A DNA stretch of 48,726 nt from Leptolyngbya sp. 'hensonii'. Lineage in GTDB: Bacteria; Cyanobacteriota; Cyanobacteriia; GCF-001939115. Shown here in pieces: positions 33,979 through 42,004 of the stretch. The stretch covers positions 26,275 through 75,000 of the forward strand of contig NZ_MQTZ01000028.1 of assembly GCF_001939115.1 (NCBI RefSeq), written 5' to 3'. The notes under the pieces are model-generated. The model ran no database searches, had not been told where the DNA came from, and saw only the letters and a program-made list of their open reading frames with translations. The position numbers and the translations under genes are program-made. How positions within the stretch are numbered: the stretch's first letter is position 1; every line of letters starts with the position of its first letter.

Positions 33979-35256
33979 TTACGAAGAGATTGAAGCGGAT
34001 TGAAGTTGTTTTTCAATCGCATCATATGCCACGTCAACCCCATTTTCTGCTCGGATAATACCTCCAATTTCTGAAGCTTTAGCTGCATAACTTGGATTTT
34101 CTAATAACTGGCGTAATTGCTTGGCTACTTGTTCTGCTGTGTACTGTTTTCGAGGAATCGTCCGCGACGTTCCCAAACGTTCAACTCTGGCAGCATTGTC
34201 TGGTTGGTCGTGACTGTAAGGCATGACCAGGGTTGGACGACCTGCCCGTAATGCCTGAGCTGTTGTGCCAATACCACCCTGATGCACGATCGCACAAGCA
34301 CGCGGAAAAATTTGAGAATATGGAACATAACTCGTGGTAAATACGGACTCTGGCAGAACATTGGGAGGAACATTTTTACCCATCAGCAAAACAGCACGGC
34401 GATTCAGTTGCGTTGCAGCTTCAACACTTTCCTGGTAAAAACGTCCAGGAGCCATGACTGCGGCTGAACCTAAAGTAAAAACGATTGGGGGATCGCCCCT
34501 ATCCAAAAACTGCTGAAGCTCCAGTGCAAGTTCTGTCTTACCCTCGTTGCCGTCATAGAATGCAAAGCCAGTGAGCACTGTATTTTCTGCCCAGTCGGGT
34601 TGAGGCTTTGCGAATACTGAAGAGAACAGTGCTAATACAAGATACGGTGAATATTTATCATCAATAAATGGATTCCCTGTCAGAGGTGGCAAGCCGATCT
34701 CGTGCCGCAATTGGTGAATTGGCTCTGCCCAGGACTTAGACAATACTTTTGATAATTGAATGATGCCCCGGTTAGCCAGAGAACCTAGTCCTCGTAGCTT
34801 GGCAAGAAATGGCAGTATAGGTAAGACGGATGGATCATAAACCGACAGAAACGAGGCGGGCTGTAGGACAGCAAACGCCCATGGAATTTCTAATTTTTCT
34901 GCGACCAATCGAGCCGCTACAACTCCTTCACCTGTAATGATGAAATCTGCATCTTTTGCACTGTCCATCAAATCGATGTAGGTTTCACGTAAATTCGCGC
35001 AAACCCAATTTTTGATGACATACTCTGTACCTGTTTTCAGATCCATCATTCGCGCCATTTCTTGTGGATCATTCAGTGCGGTGTTGTCAGGGCGCATCCG
35101 ATGAAACTCGAAACCGAGAGCTTCAATTTTGTCCTGGTATTCTTTATGAGTTGCAAATACGACATCATGACCGCGCTTTCGTAGTTCAAGCGCGATCGCA
35201 ATTTTGGGATGCAAATCACCAAAAGAGCCAATGGTGGTTAAAACAATTCGGCTCAC
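33979..35256 (-). CDS. GT1-family glycosyltransferase (UGT/sterol-glucosyltransferase-like)
   Basis: A 425-aa GT-B glycosyltransferase that would transfer a sugar from a UDP donor to a small hydrophobic acceptor. The N-terminal half has TTIGSFGDLHPKIAIALELRKRGHDVVFAT, the UGT opening; the C-terminal half has the donor-binding motif IVHQGGIGTTAQALRAGRPTLVMPYSHDQPDNA. There is no signal peptide. It is large for a cassette gene (1.28 kb) but bounded by attC-like sites on both sides. The acceptor might be a sterol-like lipid, a carotenoid or a natural product; the sequence does not say. Confidence 0.88.
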   Translation of the reverse strand: MSRIVLTTIGSFGDLHPKIAIALELRKRGHDVVFATHKEYQDKIEALGFEFHRMRPDNTALNDPQEMARMMDLKTGTEYVIKNWVCANLRETYIDLMDSAKDADFIITGEGVVAARLVAEKLEIPWAFAVLQPASFLSVYDPSVLPILPFLAKLRGLGSLANRGIIQLSKVLSKSWAEPIHQLRHEIGLPPLTGNPFIDDKYSPYLVLALFSSVFAKPQPDWAENTVLTGFAFYDGNEGKTELALELQQFLDRGDPPIVFTLGSAAVMAPGRFYQESVEAATQLNRRAVLLMGKNVPPNVLPESVFTTSYVPYSQIFPRACAIVHQGGIGTTAQALRAGRPTLVMPYSHDQPDNAARVERLGTSRTIPRKQYTAEQVAKQLRQLLENPSYAAKASEIGGIIRAENGVDVAYDAIEKQLQSASISS

Positions 35257-35364
35257 TACCGCGCCTCTCGGTTAACGACACCGTATAAATATACTTGCTT
35301 GATTTTAAAGCCTTGCTTCCCTAACAGTGAAATTGGAGTACTGTCCTCACCGAGACATAAAGCA

Positions 35365-35450
35365 GCCCAACGGTGAAGTGCAGCGGCGGCAGATAACCTA
35401 GAACTCAGCATCAGCAGTTTTCGTTCGTCCGCTGCCACGCAGTGTTAGGT
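35365..35450. repeat. attC-like site C (86 bp)
   Basis: Begins GCCCAAC and ends GTTAGGT, exact fits to RYYYAAC and GTTRRRY. The arms GCAGCGGCGG and CGTCCGCTGC pair, and the centre AGAACTCAGCATCAGCAG matches sites B and D. It lies 22 bp past the stop of the retropepsin-like gene. Confidence 0.8.
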
Positions 35451-35472
35451 GGCTGGCAAGAACGTCTACAGC

Positions 35473-35898
35473 CTACTCCGAAAGAGCTTTAGGGCTAACT
35501 GCAAACTCTAGCTGTGAACGATAGAAGCAAACATCGAACTCCATAAAGAAGTTCACCTGACCCAAGATAAGCGGTACATTGGTAGCTTGTGTCCAGGCAA
35601 ATACAAGTTGCACAGGCTCAAATTGACCAACGACTGCTTGAGCAAGTACGACACGCGCCTCATACTGAGCCAAATTTCCTGTCAAACTCAGTGCTGTTGT
35701 TTGCCGTTGCCAGTCATATCTAAGCTCGACTCCTATTGAATATGGCAATACATTTACACTTGCTCCGGTATCCAGTAGAGCCGATGCTGTAATGGAACTT
35801 TGCTGGTAAAGCAGAGTAAAAGGCAAATATGGGCGAAAACTGGCTTCACCCAAAGTTGGATCGCCTTCAAGAAATGAATACCGCTGGGCGTTACGCAT
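35473..35898 (-). CDS. retropepsin-like aspartic protease
   Basis: A 141-aa protein with one aspartic-protease motif, ALLDTGASVNVLPYSIG (Asp43-Thr-Gly), as in retroviral-type proteases that work as dimers. A second typical element is VPLILGQVNFF (the ILG flap-side hydrophobic-Gly motif). No signal peptide, so it would act inside the cell. It starts inside the end of the upstream 71-aa gene (8-bp overlap), the pattern of coupled two-component modules. The target is unknown; the overlapping partner or the neighbouring HNH protein are candidates. Confidence 0.82.
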   Translation of the reverse strand: MRNAQRYSFLEGDPTLGEASFRPYLPFTLLYQQSSITASALLDTGASVNVLPYSIGVELRYDWQRQTTALSLTGNLAQYEARVVLAQAVVGQFEPVQLVFAWTQATNVPLILGQVNFFMEFDVCFYRSQLEFAVSPKALSE

Positions 35899-36106
35899 GG
35901 TCTTGAGCTTTAGCAGCCTCTAGCACTTTTAGCATCGTATCCGCAGCCTCATCCGCACCATAAGGAGACCATATAGGATAAGCTTGTTCAGGCTTAATAA
36001 GATCGGTTTCCTGCTGAGCTAGTTCTGAGATCAAAAGCTGCATAATATAAAACTTATCTGAACGACTCAAACTTCTCAATGTCGAGATTAGGTCTGTTGA
36101 AACCAT
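35891..36106 (-). CDS. small partner protein of the protease, antitoxin-like
   Basis: A 71-aa mostly helical protein. The first part, LISTLRSLSRSDKFYIMQLLISELAQQETDLI, resembles N-terminal helices of small antitoxins in cyanobacterial modules. The rest, PEQAYPIWSPYGADEAADTMLKVLEAAK, is Pro/Trp-containing and may be a binding tail. It overlaps the protease start by 8 bp. I do not recognise a named family. A toxin-antitoxin-like regulation of the protease is an inference from size, order and overlap. Confidence 0.65.
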   Translation of the reverse strand: MVSTDLISTLRSLSRSDKFYIMQLLISELAQQETDLIKPEQAYPIWSPYGADEAADTMLKVLEAAKAQDHA

Positions 36107-36139
36107 GCAAGATACTCCAGTTTAATTGGGTTTGCCCTT

Positions 36140-36844
36140 CTATTCTAGAGATTTTTTCAATCGTACGATCTCTTCAATGCTTAATGAAGGGGAACGCCGA
36201 TGAATCATGGCATGGCAATTAGGGCAGACAGGACGCAAATCTTTTACGGGATCAACTTCGTACTCTCCGGCAATTTCAGAAATTGGGCATAAATGATGTA
36301 CATGGATAAATCCTTCACCTAACTCTCCAAAAAACTCTCCAAAATTGAACCCACAAACAAAGCAGCTCACGCCATAATGTTCTATGCATTTTTGACGAGC
36401 TTGGAAATTACGTTCATATGCATTAACTGAAACTCTAAGAATTGCCCCCTCGCGAAAAACTTCAGATTCATCAACTTCGTCAGGGAACAGGTTTTCTTCG
36501 GATTCAAGTTTGACAGTATTCTTTTTCTGACTTTGTTGAGGACTAATTAAGTCCCCAATAAGCCAATAGCCTCTTAAGCTAGAATCTTCCTGATTTCTAG
36601 GAACGATTCCTGTCCCTTTCCGCTTTAAGTCATTAAGGACTGTTCGGACGGTGTGCTTCCAAGCAGGCTCATTTCTATTACTTGTACCATTCATGGAGCG
36701 AAGATATAAATCATCACAAAGTTTAGGATAATGATTCTTAACTCTGGAATAAATCTCGCTGATGTGAAACTCTCCTGTCCCCATAAAACTAAAACGTGAA
36801 TTTCTGAGGAATTGATATAGTTCTGAGAGATCTTCTCTGGCCAT
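36140..36844 (-). CDS. HNH endonuclease with N-terminal winged-helix-like domain
   Basis: A 234-aa nuclease. The N-terminal part (about 1-100, FHISEIYSRVKNHYPKLCDD ... WKHTVRTVLNDLKRKGTG) looks like a winged-helix DNA-recognition domain. The C-terminal HNH domain has Cys161/Cys164 (CFVCGF), HVHHLCPIS (His181, His183, His184), DPVKDLRPVCPNCHAMIH with Cys207/Cys210, and the last His. All zinc and catalytic residues are present. It resembles restriction-type HNH proteins, but no methyltransferase is near. It lies 33 bp upstream of the small protein/protease pair on the same strand, with no attC between them, so all three may form one cassette. Confidence 0.85.
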   Translation of the reverse strand: MAREDLSELYQFLRNSRFSFMGTGEFHISEIYSRVKNHYPKLCDDLYLRSMNGTSNRNEPAWKHTVRTVLNDLKRKGTGIVPRNQEDSSLRGYWLIGDLISPQQSQKKNTVKLESEENLFPDEVDESEVFREGAILRVSVNAYERNFQARQKCIEHYGVSCFVCGFNFGEFFGELGEGFIHVHHLCPISEIAGEYEVDPVKDLRPVCPNCHAMIHRRSPSLSIEEIVRLKKSLE

Positions 36845-36977
36845 TATGATTTGAATTAAATGGAATTAATGTTCTGCTTGCATATTTTGCGGCATCAGGT
36901 TCTACATCTTGCACCGTATCTTTGATAAACTTCTGTCGATAAAATGGCAACAACGTTCCACTATCTAACTAAAAGCC

Positions 36978-37063
36978 GCCTAACGTTCCCAACCAGCGGC
37001 GGTAGATCACCTTGAACTCAGCATCAGCAGCCTCGTCCGTCCGCTGCGTTGGGGTTGTTGGGA
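36978..37063. repeat. attC-like site D (86 bp)
   Basis: Begins GCCTAAC (exact RYYYAAC) and ends GTTGGGA. The arms CCCAACCAGCGGCGG and CCGTCCGCTGCGTTGGGG pair well, and the centre TTGAACTCAGCATCAGCAG is shared with B and C. It separates the BrnTA pair from the HNH gene. Confidence 0.78.
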
Positions 37064-37087
37064 TGCTGGCTGCAACCTAAACTCAAA

Positions 37088-37372
37088 CTAACGCCCAGTC
37101 ACTTCGCCAAGTGCCTCTTGAATCACTTCATCACTGACACCGTGACGTTTTAGACTTGCAATCAAGGCAGATACCGTATCACCTTCCAAACGCTCCAAGT
37201 CAGATCGCAACCCTTGCCCGATATAAGCACGCACTAACGGTTGATACCCAGAAAAACCAAGCAGGGGCGCAACTTGCTTCAAGTCCTCAATCACATCTTC
37301 GGGCATACGAATGGTGATCGTTGTCATGGGACGATTTCTATCCAACCGCTTTTTCAACGCTTCAGGTTTCAT
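37088..37372 (-). CDS. BrnA-like antitoxin
   Basis: A 94-aa antitoxin of a BrnT/BrnA module. MKPEALKKRLDRNRPMTTITIRMPEDVIEDLKQVAPLLGFSGYQPLVRAYI has the ribbon-helix-helix start TITIRMPEDVIEDLK that binds operator DNA, and the linker GFSGYQPLVRAYIGQGLR typical of BrnA. The C-terminal tail should cover the toxin. The start at 37372 overlaps the end of brnT by 11 bp; the frame itself is open further upstream. Confidence 0.85.
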   Translation of the reverse strand: MKPEALKKRLDRNRPMTTITIRMPEDVIEDLKQVAPLLGFSGYQPLVRAYIGQGLRSDLERLEGDTVSALIASLKRHGVSDEVIQEALGEVTGR

Positions 37373-37658
37373 AAAATTCCCGCTCCTTCCGGGTCGCTTT
37401 ACGAGCCGAAATGATCCGAATAATGTCGTTTTCCCGCTCAACGAAAACAACGTACAGCAAGTTCCAACGCCGATCTAAACCAATAACAGCATCTCGCGCT
37501 TCATCATTACGACTTGCATCAACAACCACAAGTAATGGATCGAAGAAGACTTCTGCGGCTTGCTGAAACGTAACACCATCATGGTTTATCGGGTTGATCC
37601 TGGCTTTTTCGTCATTCCAGACAAACGTAATGCCATTGAGAACGAAATACACATCCAT
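37362..37658 (-). CDS. BrnT-family ribonuclease toxin
   Basis: A 98-aa RelE-fold RNase toxin. It has FVWNDEKARINPINHDGVTFQQAAEVFFDP, the BrnT N-terminus, followed by RWNLLYVVFVERENDIIRIISARKATRKEREFYE, the typical C-terminus with the catalytic Arg and Lys-rich end. It precedes and overlaps the antitoxin gene, the usual toxin-first order for brnTA. The module sits between attC-like sites D and E. Confidence 0.9.
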   Translation of the reverse strand: MDVYFVLNGITFVWNDEKARINPINHDGVTFQQAAEVFFDPLLVVVDASRNDEARDAVIGLDRRWNLLYVVFVERENDIIRIISARKATRKEREFYET

Positions 37659-37784
37659 ACTTGTAGTGTAAACAGGGCGTATTTACGTTGTCAATACACT
37701 TTAACGCTGTAACAGGATCTGTTCGATCGCTTTTGGCACTCAACAGAAGTGATTTGAGTACTGCCCCAACCAAGGACTGAAGCA

Positions 37785-37853
37785 GCCCAACGTTTGAATT
37801 CACCGGCCTTGCGCGGCTTCATGCGCAAGGTCCGGTGAAATGATGGGTTGGGC
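37785..37853. repeat. attC-like site E (69 bp), near-perfect palindrome
   Basis: Begins GCCCAAC and ends GTTGGGC (exact boxes). The arms TTCACCGGCCTTGCGC and GCGCAAGGTCCGGTGAA pair with a single unpaired base around GGCTTCAT. The extrahelical base is the feature integrases use for strand choice. It lies 16 bp past the stop of the DUF4263 gene. It differs in sequence from B-D but shares the ends. Confidence 0.85.
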
Positions 37854-37868
37854 CTAAACGCGATCCGG

Positions 37869-38987
37869 CTAAGCTGGATTCTCATTGCCAGCTATTGCCT
37901 CCAGATTGGTGATTGTGCTTCTGAAGCGAGAGAGCACATCATCGTATGTCAATAGCGTTGTGTTTTTCCATTCGCGATTGTAGGAGCGAAGATAGGCGCG
38001 TTCATCGTCACTCAGCTGGTGGCCTCTACCGATAACTACCAAATATGTCGGGGTTTCGAACCCAGGAAGTTTGTTCTGGATGTACGCCTTATTCTTTTCT
38101 AACCAGACATCCCAATCGCGTGTCTGCTTAATCGCGTGATTAACGGGGCCAGAAAGCACAAGGTCTTTGTTCAGGATTGCATGGGACGATCTTTCCAACT
38201 CCACCAGTATGTAGGTGGGGCCTTGCGTCGTTGTGGACACGAGTACAAAGTCAGTAACAAAGTCTTCGCCAAGCTTCTTCTTCGGTATGCATTCTGCGGA
38301 AGGGTGAAGTACAAACGGATTCGCCTTCAGGAAAAGTTGAATCTCTTCCTCCTTCGTACCCGCTCCGATGAGTGACTCCAATTCGTCGGCGAGCTTCTTC
38401 AGCTTTGCAACGGTCTCGACTCCGGAAACCGCTTTTGGCGATTCACTGGACTGCGGCTGAGTTTGCAGACCAAGCAGCGCCAACTGAAAATCAAGGACCG
38501 CCCGCTCAACGGACGGTGTATTTGTTGGATCACCATATCGTAGGTGCGAGAACTGAACAAAGGGAATGTGAATGTCGTTGAACGCACAATTGATCATTGA
38601 AAGGTTGCCAAGACCGCGAATAAAGCCAGCCCTCGCGAGAGAAAATTCTCCCGCAGGAAGCGGCACAATTAAGCCGCTGTTTCCCCATTCGTCTAAAGTG
38701 ATTGGCAGTACTCTGAAATTGACTCTGGCCTTTGCGCCAACTGTCTTATGGCGCACAAAAGCGACACCATCCTTCAGGCCCCAGACCGTACTTGAGATAT
38801 CTTGAGGAAGACTGTCTTCAAATGGAAGGTCAAGGGTACTGGCGGCCTCGTGTCTTTGGTGACGCAAAGAATTAATGGCGTCCCAGTAGTTCTTTTCCGC
38901 CGCCAATAGAGCTTTAGCCTTCTTTTCTAACAGCAGCTCAATTGCACTGCGGGCTGGTCGTCGCGATGATCGGTTCTTCTTCGCCAT
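37869..38987 (-). CDS. Shedu-like protein (DUF4263) with N-terminal domain
   Basis: A 372-aa protein whose C-terminal half (about residues 205-355) resembles the SduA nuclease domain of the Shedu anti-phage system: LESLIGAGTKEEEIQLFLKANPFVL, EDFVTDFVLV (Asp246), ILVELERSSH (Glu263-x-Glu265), HAIKQTRDWDVWL and PTYLVVIGRGHQLSDDERAYLR. In the D-ExK motif the lysine is Glu here, which may change activity. The N-terminal 200 residues (basic start, coiled-coil to about 50, then a beta-rich domain) are not a fold I know and probably sense the trigger. It is the rightmost cassette gene. Confidence 0.8.
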   Translation of the reverse strand: MAKKNRSSRRPARSAIELLLEKKAKALLAAEKNYWDAINSLRHQRHEAASTLDLPFEDSLPQDISSTVWGLKDGVAFVRHKTVGAKARVNFRVLPITLDEWGNSGLIVPLPAGEFSLARAGFIRGLGNLSMINCAFNDIHIPFVQFSHLRYGDPTNTPSVERAVLDFQLALLGLQTQPQSSESPKAVSGVETVAKLKKLADELESLIGAGTKEEEIQLFLKANPFVLHPSAECIPKKKLGEDFVTDFVLVSTTTQGPTYILVELERSSHAILNKDLVLSGPVNHAIKQTRDWDVWLEKNKAYIQNKLPGFETPTYLVVIGRGHQLSDDERAYLRSYNREWKNTTLLTYDDVLSRFRSTITNLEAIAGNENPA

Positions 38988-39163
38988 AGTTTTGTTCGCA
39001 GTGACAGTGCTGATCTAAGAGGCCCAACAATAAATAGACTGAAACTTTCCGCCTAAGATCCCAATTTCAGGTGGATAGGCAGAATGATTCGGCATAAAGC
39101 CCTAAAAATACTATGTGTGTAAAGAATAATCTCTTCGGTGTGTCAAGCATATTAAGCCTAAAT

Positions 39164-39664
39164 TTAAACTGTAAACGCCGCTGGATAAATCACCTGCCCC
39201 CGGTGTTCGGGCAGATAACCTGGTAGGGGATAAACCCGGTACACTTCCTCCGGGACTGGGAACGGGCACTCAATGCCATAGTCCAGGGCGGGTTCAAAGC
39301 CGCAACGCTGGTAAAAATGGGCATGGCCCAGGACGACCACCAGGGGTTCCTGGCGACGATCGGCTGCCTCCAGACCGACCCGTACCAGGGTACTGCCGAT
39401 GCCCTGCCGCTGGTAATCTGGATGCACTGCCAGGGGAGCCAGGGCCAGCACAGGCACTCTGGAGATGCCGACCAGATCCACTTGGCTGAATAGAACGTGC
39501 CCCACGATCGCTCCCTCGCGCTCCGCCACCAGAGCCAGGTCTGGGAGATACCGATCGCTCTGCCGGATGAGATCGACCAACCGGGCCTCGTCGGTGCGTC
39601 CAAAGGCGGTGGTAAGCACTTCCGAGATTGCCGGATAGTCGTCAGGTTGTTCGGCACGAATCAT
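39164..39664 (-). CDS. GNAT-family N-acetyltransferase
   Basis: A 166-aa acetyl-CoA-dependent acyltransferase. The GNAT motif A is complete: LAPLAVHPDYQRQGIGSTLVRVGLEAA, with the Q/RxxGxG/A loop as RQGIGS. Following parts VVVLGHAHFYQRCGFEPALDYGI match the YhbS-like group. The start opens MIRAEQPDDYPAISEVL, typical. It marks the return to core DNA after the cassette island. The substrate is unknown. Confidence 0.9.
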   Translation of the reverse strand: MIRAEQPDDYPAISEVLTTAFGRTDEARLVDLIRQSDRYLPDLALVAEREGAIVGHVLFSQVDLVGISRVPVLALAPLAVHPDYQRQGIGSTLVRVGLEAADRRQEPLVVVLGHAHFYQRCGFEPALDYGIECPFPVPEEVYRVYPLPGYLPEHRGQVIYPAAFTV

Positions 39665-39821
39665 GGGGGCTCCGGAAGGGTGAGATTGTGATCGAGATCG
39701 GGGGTTTTGTTGTAAGCTATCACGCTACAACGCCTGATTTATCACGGGTTTGACCCCAGCCTCTCACTGGAAGAACGGGTCAAAAAGTTGATATTAAAGA
39801 TATAGAGTTCCTGAATCACAA

Positions 39822-40049
39822 ATGTCACCCGTTAGCCTTCTCCCTACTGCCATTTCTGAACTGTTTGCCCAGGCCAGTGTCACTGGCAAAATCACCCTGG
39901 CTGATCGCTATGGCATGATGGCGGCCATTCTAGAGGGAACGGCGGATGCTGAGGAGATGCGCTCCATCGATCGCCTGCTTCATGCTGTGGTTCGGGGTCG
40001 TCTGAAAATGGTGGACGAATTGTCTAGCTTGATTGACGCCGAATCTTAA
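39822..40049 (+). CDS. small conserved-type hypothetical protein, 75 aa
   Basis: A 75-aa helical protein (SLLPTAISELFAQASVTGKITLADRYGMMAAILEGTADAEEMRSIDRLLHAVVRGRLKMVDELSS). Codon use matches the core genes. The start follows a 157-bp gap that also serves the divergent GNAT gene. No named domain is recognised; similar short proteins are frequent in cyanobacteria. It converges with murE. Confidence 0.68.
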   Translation: MSPVSLLPTAISELFAQASVTGKITLADRYGMMAAILEGTADAEEMRSIDRLLHAVVRGRLKMVDELSSLIDAES

Positions 40050-40164
40050 TGTCTTCATCCCGATGTTGGACCCTGTTAAACCGTACCGGAGGGGCGTTGC
40101 ATGCAATGCCCCTCTCTATTTTGCCGGTCAGGTTTTTAGTAACCTGGTTTCTGCTGCTCTTGCA

Positions 40165-41661
40165 TCATGTCGCCAATCGTTCAGCTAGAGCGGCCCTCGC
40201 CTGTTCCCGATCGTCAAAATGGATCTTTTCCGTACCCAGAATTTGGTAATCTTCGTGGCCTTTGCCCGCAATCAAGACCCCATCTCCAGGGTGGGCCTGC
40301 AGAATCGCTGTGCGGATGGCCTCAGCCCGATCGGCCAGGACGATCGGACTTACCTCGGCGGGGATGCCTGCTAGGATGTCCTCCAGAATTTTCTGGGGGT
40401 CTTCTGTGCGGGGATTGTCTGAAGTCACGATCGCCTGATCAGCGAGGCGGGCAGCAATCCCCCCCATCAGGGGCCGTTTGGTCCGATCCCGATCGCCGCC
40501 ACAACCGAAAACGCAAATCATACGACCCTGAATGAAGGGACGGGCGGCCCGCAGTAGGTTCTCCAGGCTGTCGGGGGTATGGGCGTAATCTACAATCACG
40601 CTGATGTCCTGCTGGGGCTTGAGGATGACCTGTTGCATCCGACCAGGAACGCCGGTGAAGTTGGGCAGAGCCGCGACGATCGTTTCTAAATCTAGGCCCA
40701 GGTGCAGAGCCGCCCCCACTGCTGCCAGGAGATTTTCGACATTGAACTGGCCTACCAGAGGAGAGTGGAAAGGGATAGCCCCGACGGGGGTGTGGAGGGT
40801 GCCCTGGACGCCATCTGGCTGATAGACCAGGTCAGCGGTCCAGAGATCAGCACGGTCATCCTGAGTGCTGTAGCTCCAGATCTGTTCTGGCTTCAGTTGG
40901 TCGATCAGACGGCGACCATAGGCATCATCTCGGTTGACGATAGCCCGTCCCTGCAAATATTTCGGCTGGAAAAGGAGGGCTTTGGCAGCGAAATAGTCCT
41001 CCATGTCCCGGTGGTAGTCCAGGTGATCCTGGGTCAGGTTGGTAAAGACGCCCACCTGGAAGGTACAGCCCAGGACCCGCTGTTGGGCCAGGGCATGGGA
41101 GCTGACTTCCATGACGCCATATCGGCAGCCCGCCTGAACGGCGGTGGCAAGCTGGTGCTGCAGTTCCACGGCAAAGGGGGTGGTGTGGATCGCAGTTTGC
41201 TGATATCCTGGCCAGCGGGTGTAGAGGGTGCCCAGCAAAGCGGTGGGCTGTTGGGTCCGGTTCAGTAAAAACTCAATCAGGTGGGTGGTGGTGGTTTTGC
41301 CATTGGTGCCTGTGACTCCAGCCAGTTTCAGGGTCTGGCTGGGATAGTGGTAAAAGGCGGTGGCTATCTGGGCGCAGGCCCAAGGCAGATCAGTCAAGGG
41401 AATCAGGCAGGTATTGGGGGCGATCGTGGGGGGCTTTTTCACCAGGGCTGCCGGGGAAATCAGGGCGGCGATCGCACCAGCCGCGATCGCACTCGGCCAG
41501 AACTCACCCCCATCCACTCGGGTTCCCGGCATACCAATAAATAGGTCTCCAGGCTGGCAGGTGTGAGAGTTGGTGGATAGCCCTGTCACCTCCCTGTCCA
41601 GGGCGGGATGGTCTGGGAATTGGACCTCCGGCAGAGTAGTGAGTAGTTCTCGCAGCTTCAT
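40165..41661 (-). CDS. murE: UDP-MurNAc-tripeptide synthetase MurE (meso-DAP adding)
   Basis: Adds the third residue to UDP-MurNAc-L-Ala-D-Glu in peptidoglycan synthesis. The 498-aa protein has the ATP loop GVTGTNGKTTTTH, FTNLTQDHLDYHRDMEDYFAAKALLF, the carbamylated-Lys region, and VDYAHTPDSLENLL. The specificity motif reads SDNPRTEDP; DNPR marks the meso-diaminopimelate enzymes, in keeping with cyanobacterial walls. The glutaredoxin-like gene lies 34 bp upstream on the same strand and could be co-transcribed. Confidence 0.96.
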   Translation of the reverse strand: MKLRELLTTLPEVQFPDHPALDREVTGLSTNSHTCQPGDLFIGMPGTRVDGGEFWPSAIAAGAIAALISPAALVKKPPTIAPNTCLIPLTDLPWACAQIATAFYHYPSQTLKLAGVTGTNGKTTTTHLIEFLLNRTQQPTALLGTLYTRWPGYQQTAIHTTPFAVELQHQLATAVQAGCRYGVMEVSSHALAQQRVLGCTFQVGVFTNLTQDHLDYHRDMEDYFAAKALLFQPKYLQGRAIVNRDDAYGRRLIDQLKPEQIWSYSTQDDRADLWTADLVYQPDGVQGTLHTPVGAIPFHSPLVGQFNVENLLAAVGAALHLGLDLETIVAALPNFTGVPGRMQQVILKPQQDISVIVDYAHTPDSLENLLRAARPFIQGRMICVFGCGGDRDRTKRPLMGGIAARLADQAIVTSDNPRTEDPQKILEDILAGIPAEVSPIVLADRAEAIRTAILQAHPGDGVLIAGKGHEDYQILGTEKIHFDDREQARAALAERLAT

Positions 41662-41695
41662 GGTGCCATCTCCTCGGACAAACTAGCGCTTATTG

Positions 41696-42004
41696 TTAAT
41701 TATTGACGGTGATGTACTTCTGTAACAATTGCGCCAATTGTTTCACGTTGGCCCGGGGAGAAGGTCGGGGAATAGGTATCAGAGAGGGGCTGTCTCCATT
41801 CTCCGGACTGCCCTGGCTGCCTTCTGCTTTTGCTGAGAGGAGGTAAAGAACTGGGATCTCATACTGATAAGCGGTGGACCAATCCTCACGGGTAGTGATG
41901 TCCCGAACTTCCAGGTTCAGAGAGATGCCTTCGATCTGTCTCAATTTTTCTTCCAGTCCCTCGCACAGATGGCAACCGGGCTTGCTATAAAGAACCAGAT
42001 GCAT
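41696..42004 (-). CDS. glutaredoxin-like protein
   Basis: A 102-aa thioredoxin-fold protein. The N-terminal strand LVLYSKPGCHLCEGLEEKL holds a CxxC active site (Cys-His-Leu-Cys), and YEIPVLYLL carries the cis-Pro. It resembles the DUF836 group, small glutaredoxin-like proteins. A Pro/Ser-rich insert of about 30 residues (EGSQGSPENGDSPSLIPIPRPS) precedes the C-terminal helix, longer than usual. It likely has a cytoplasmic redox role; the partner is unknown. Confidence 0.85.
   Translation of the reverse strand: MHLVLYSKPGCHLCEGLEEKLRQIEGISLNLEVRDITTREDWSTAYQYEIPVLYLLSAKAEGSQGSPENGDSPSLIPIPRPSPRANVKQLAQLLQKYITVNN

Noticed and set aside
39022-39028. Lone GCCCAAC beyond the last cassette
   Set aside because: No matching GTTRRRY partner or paired arms nearby; at most a decayed half site.
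40702-41268. 188-aa plus-strand frame inside murE
   Set aside because: Antisense to a clear murE; Gly/Gln-rich shadow without motifs.
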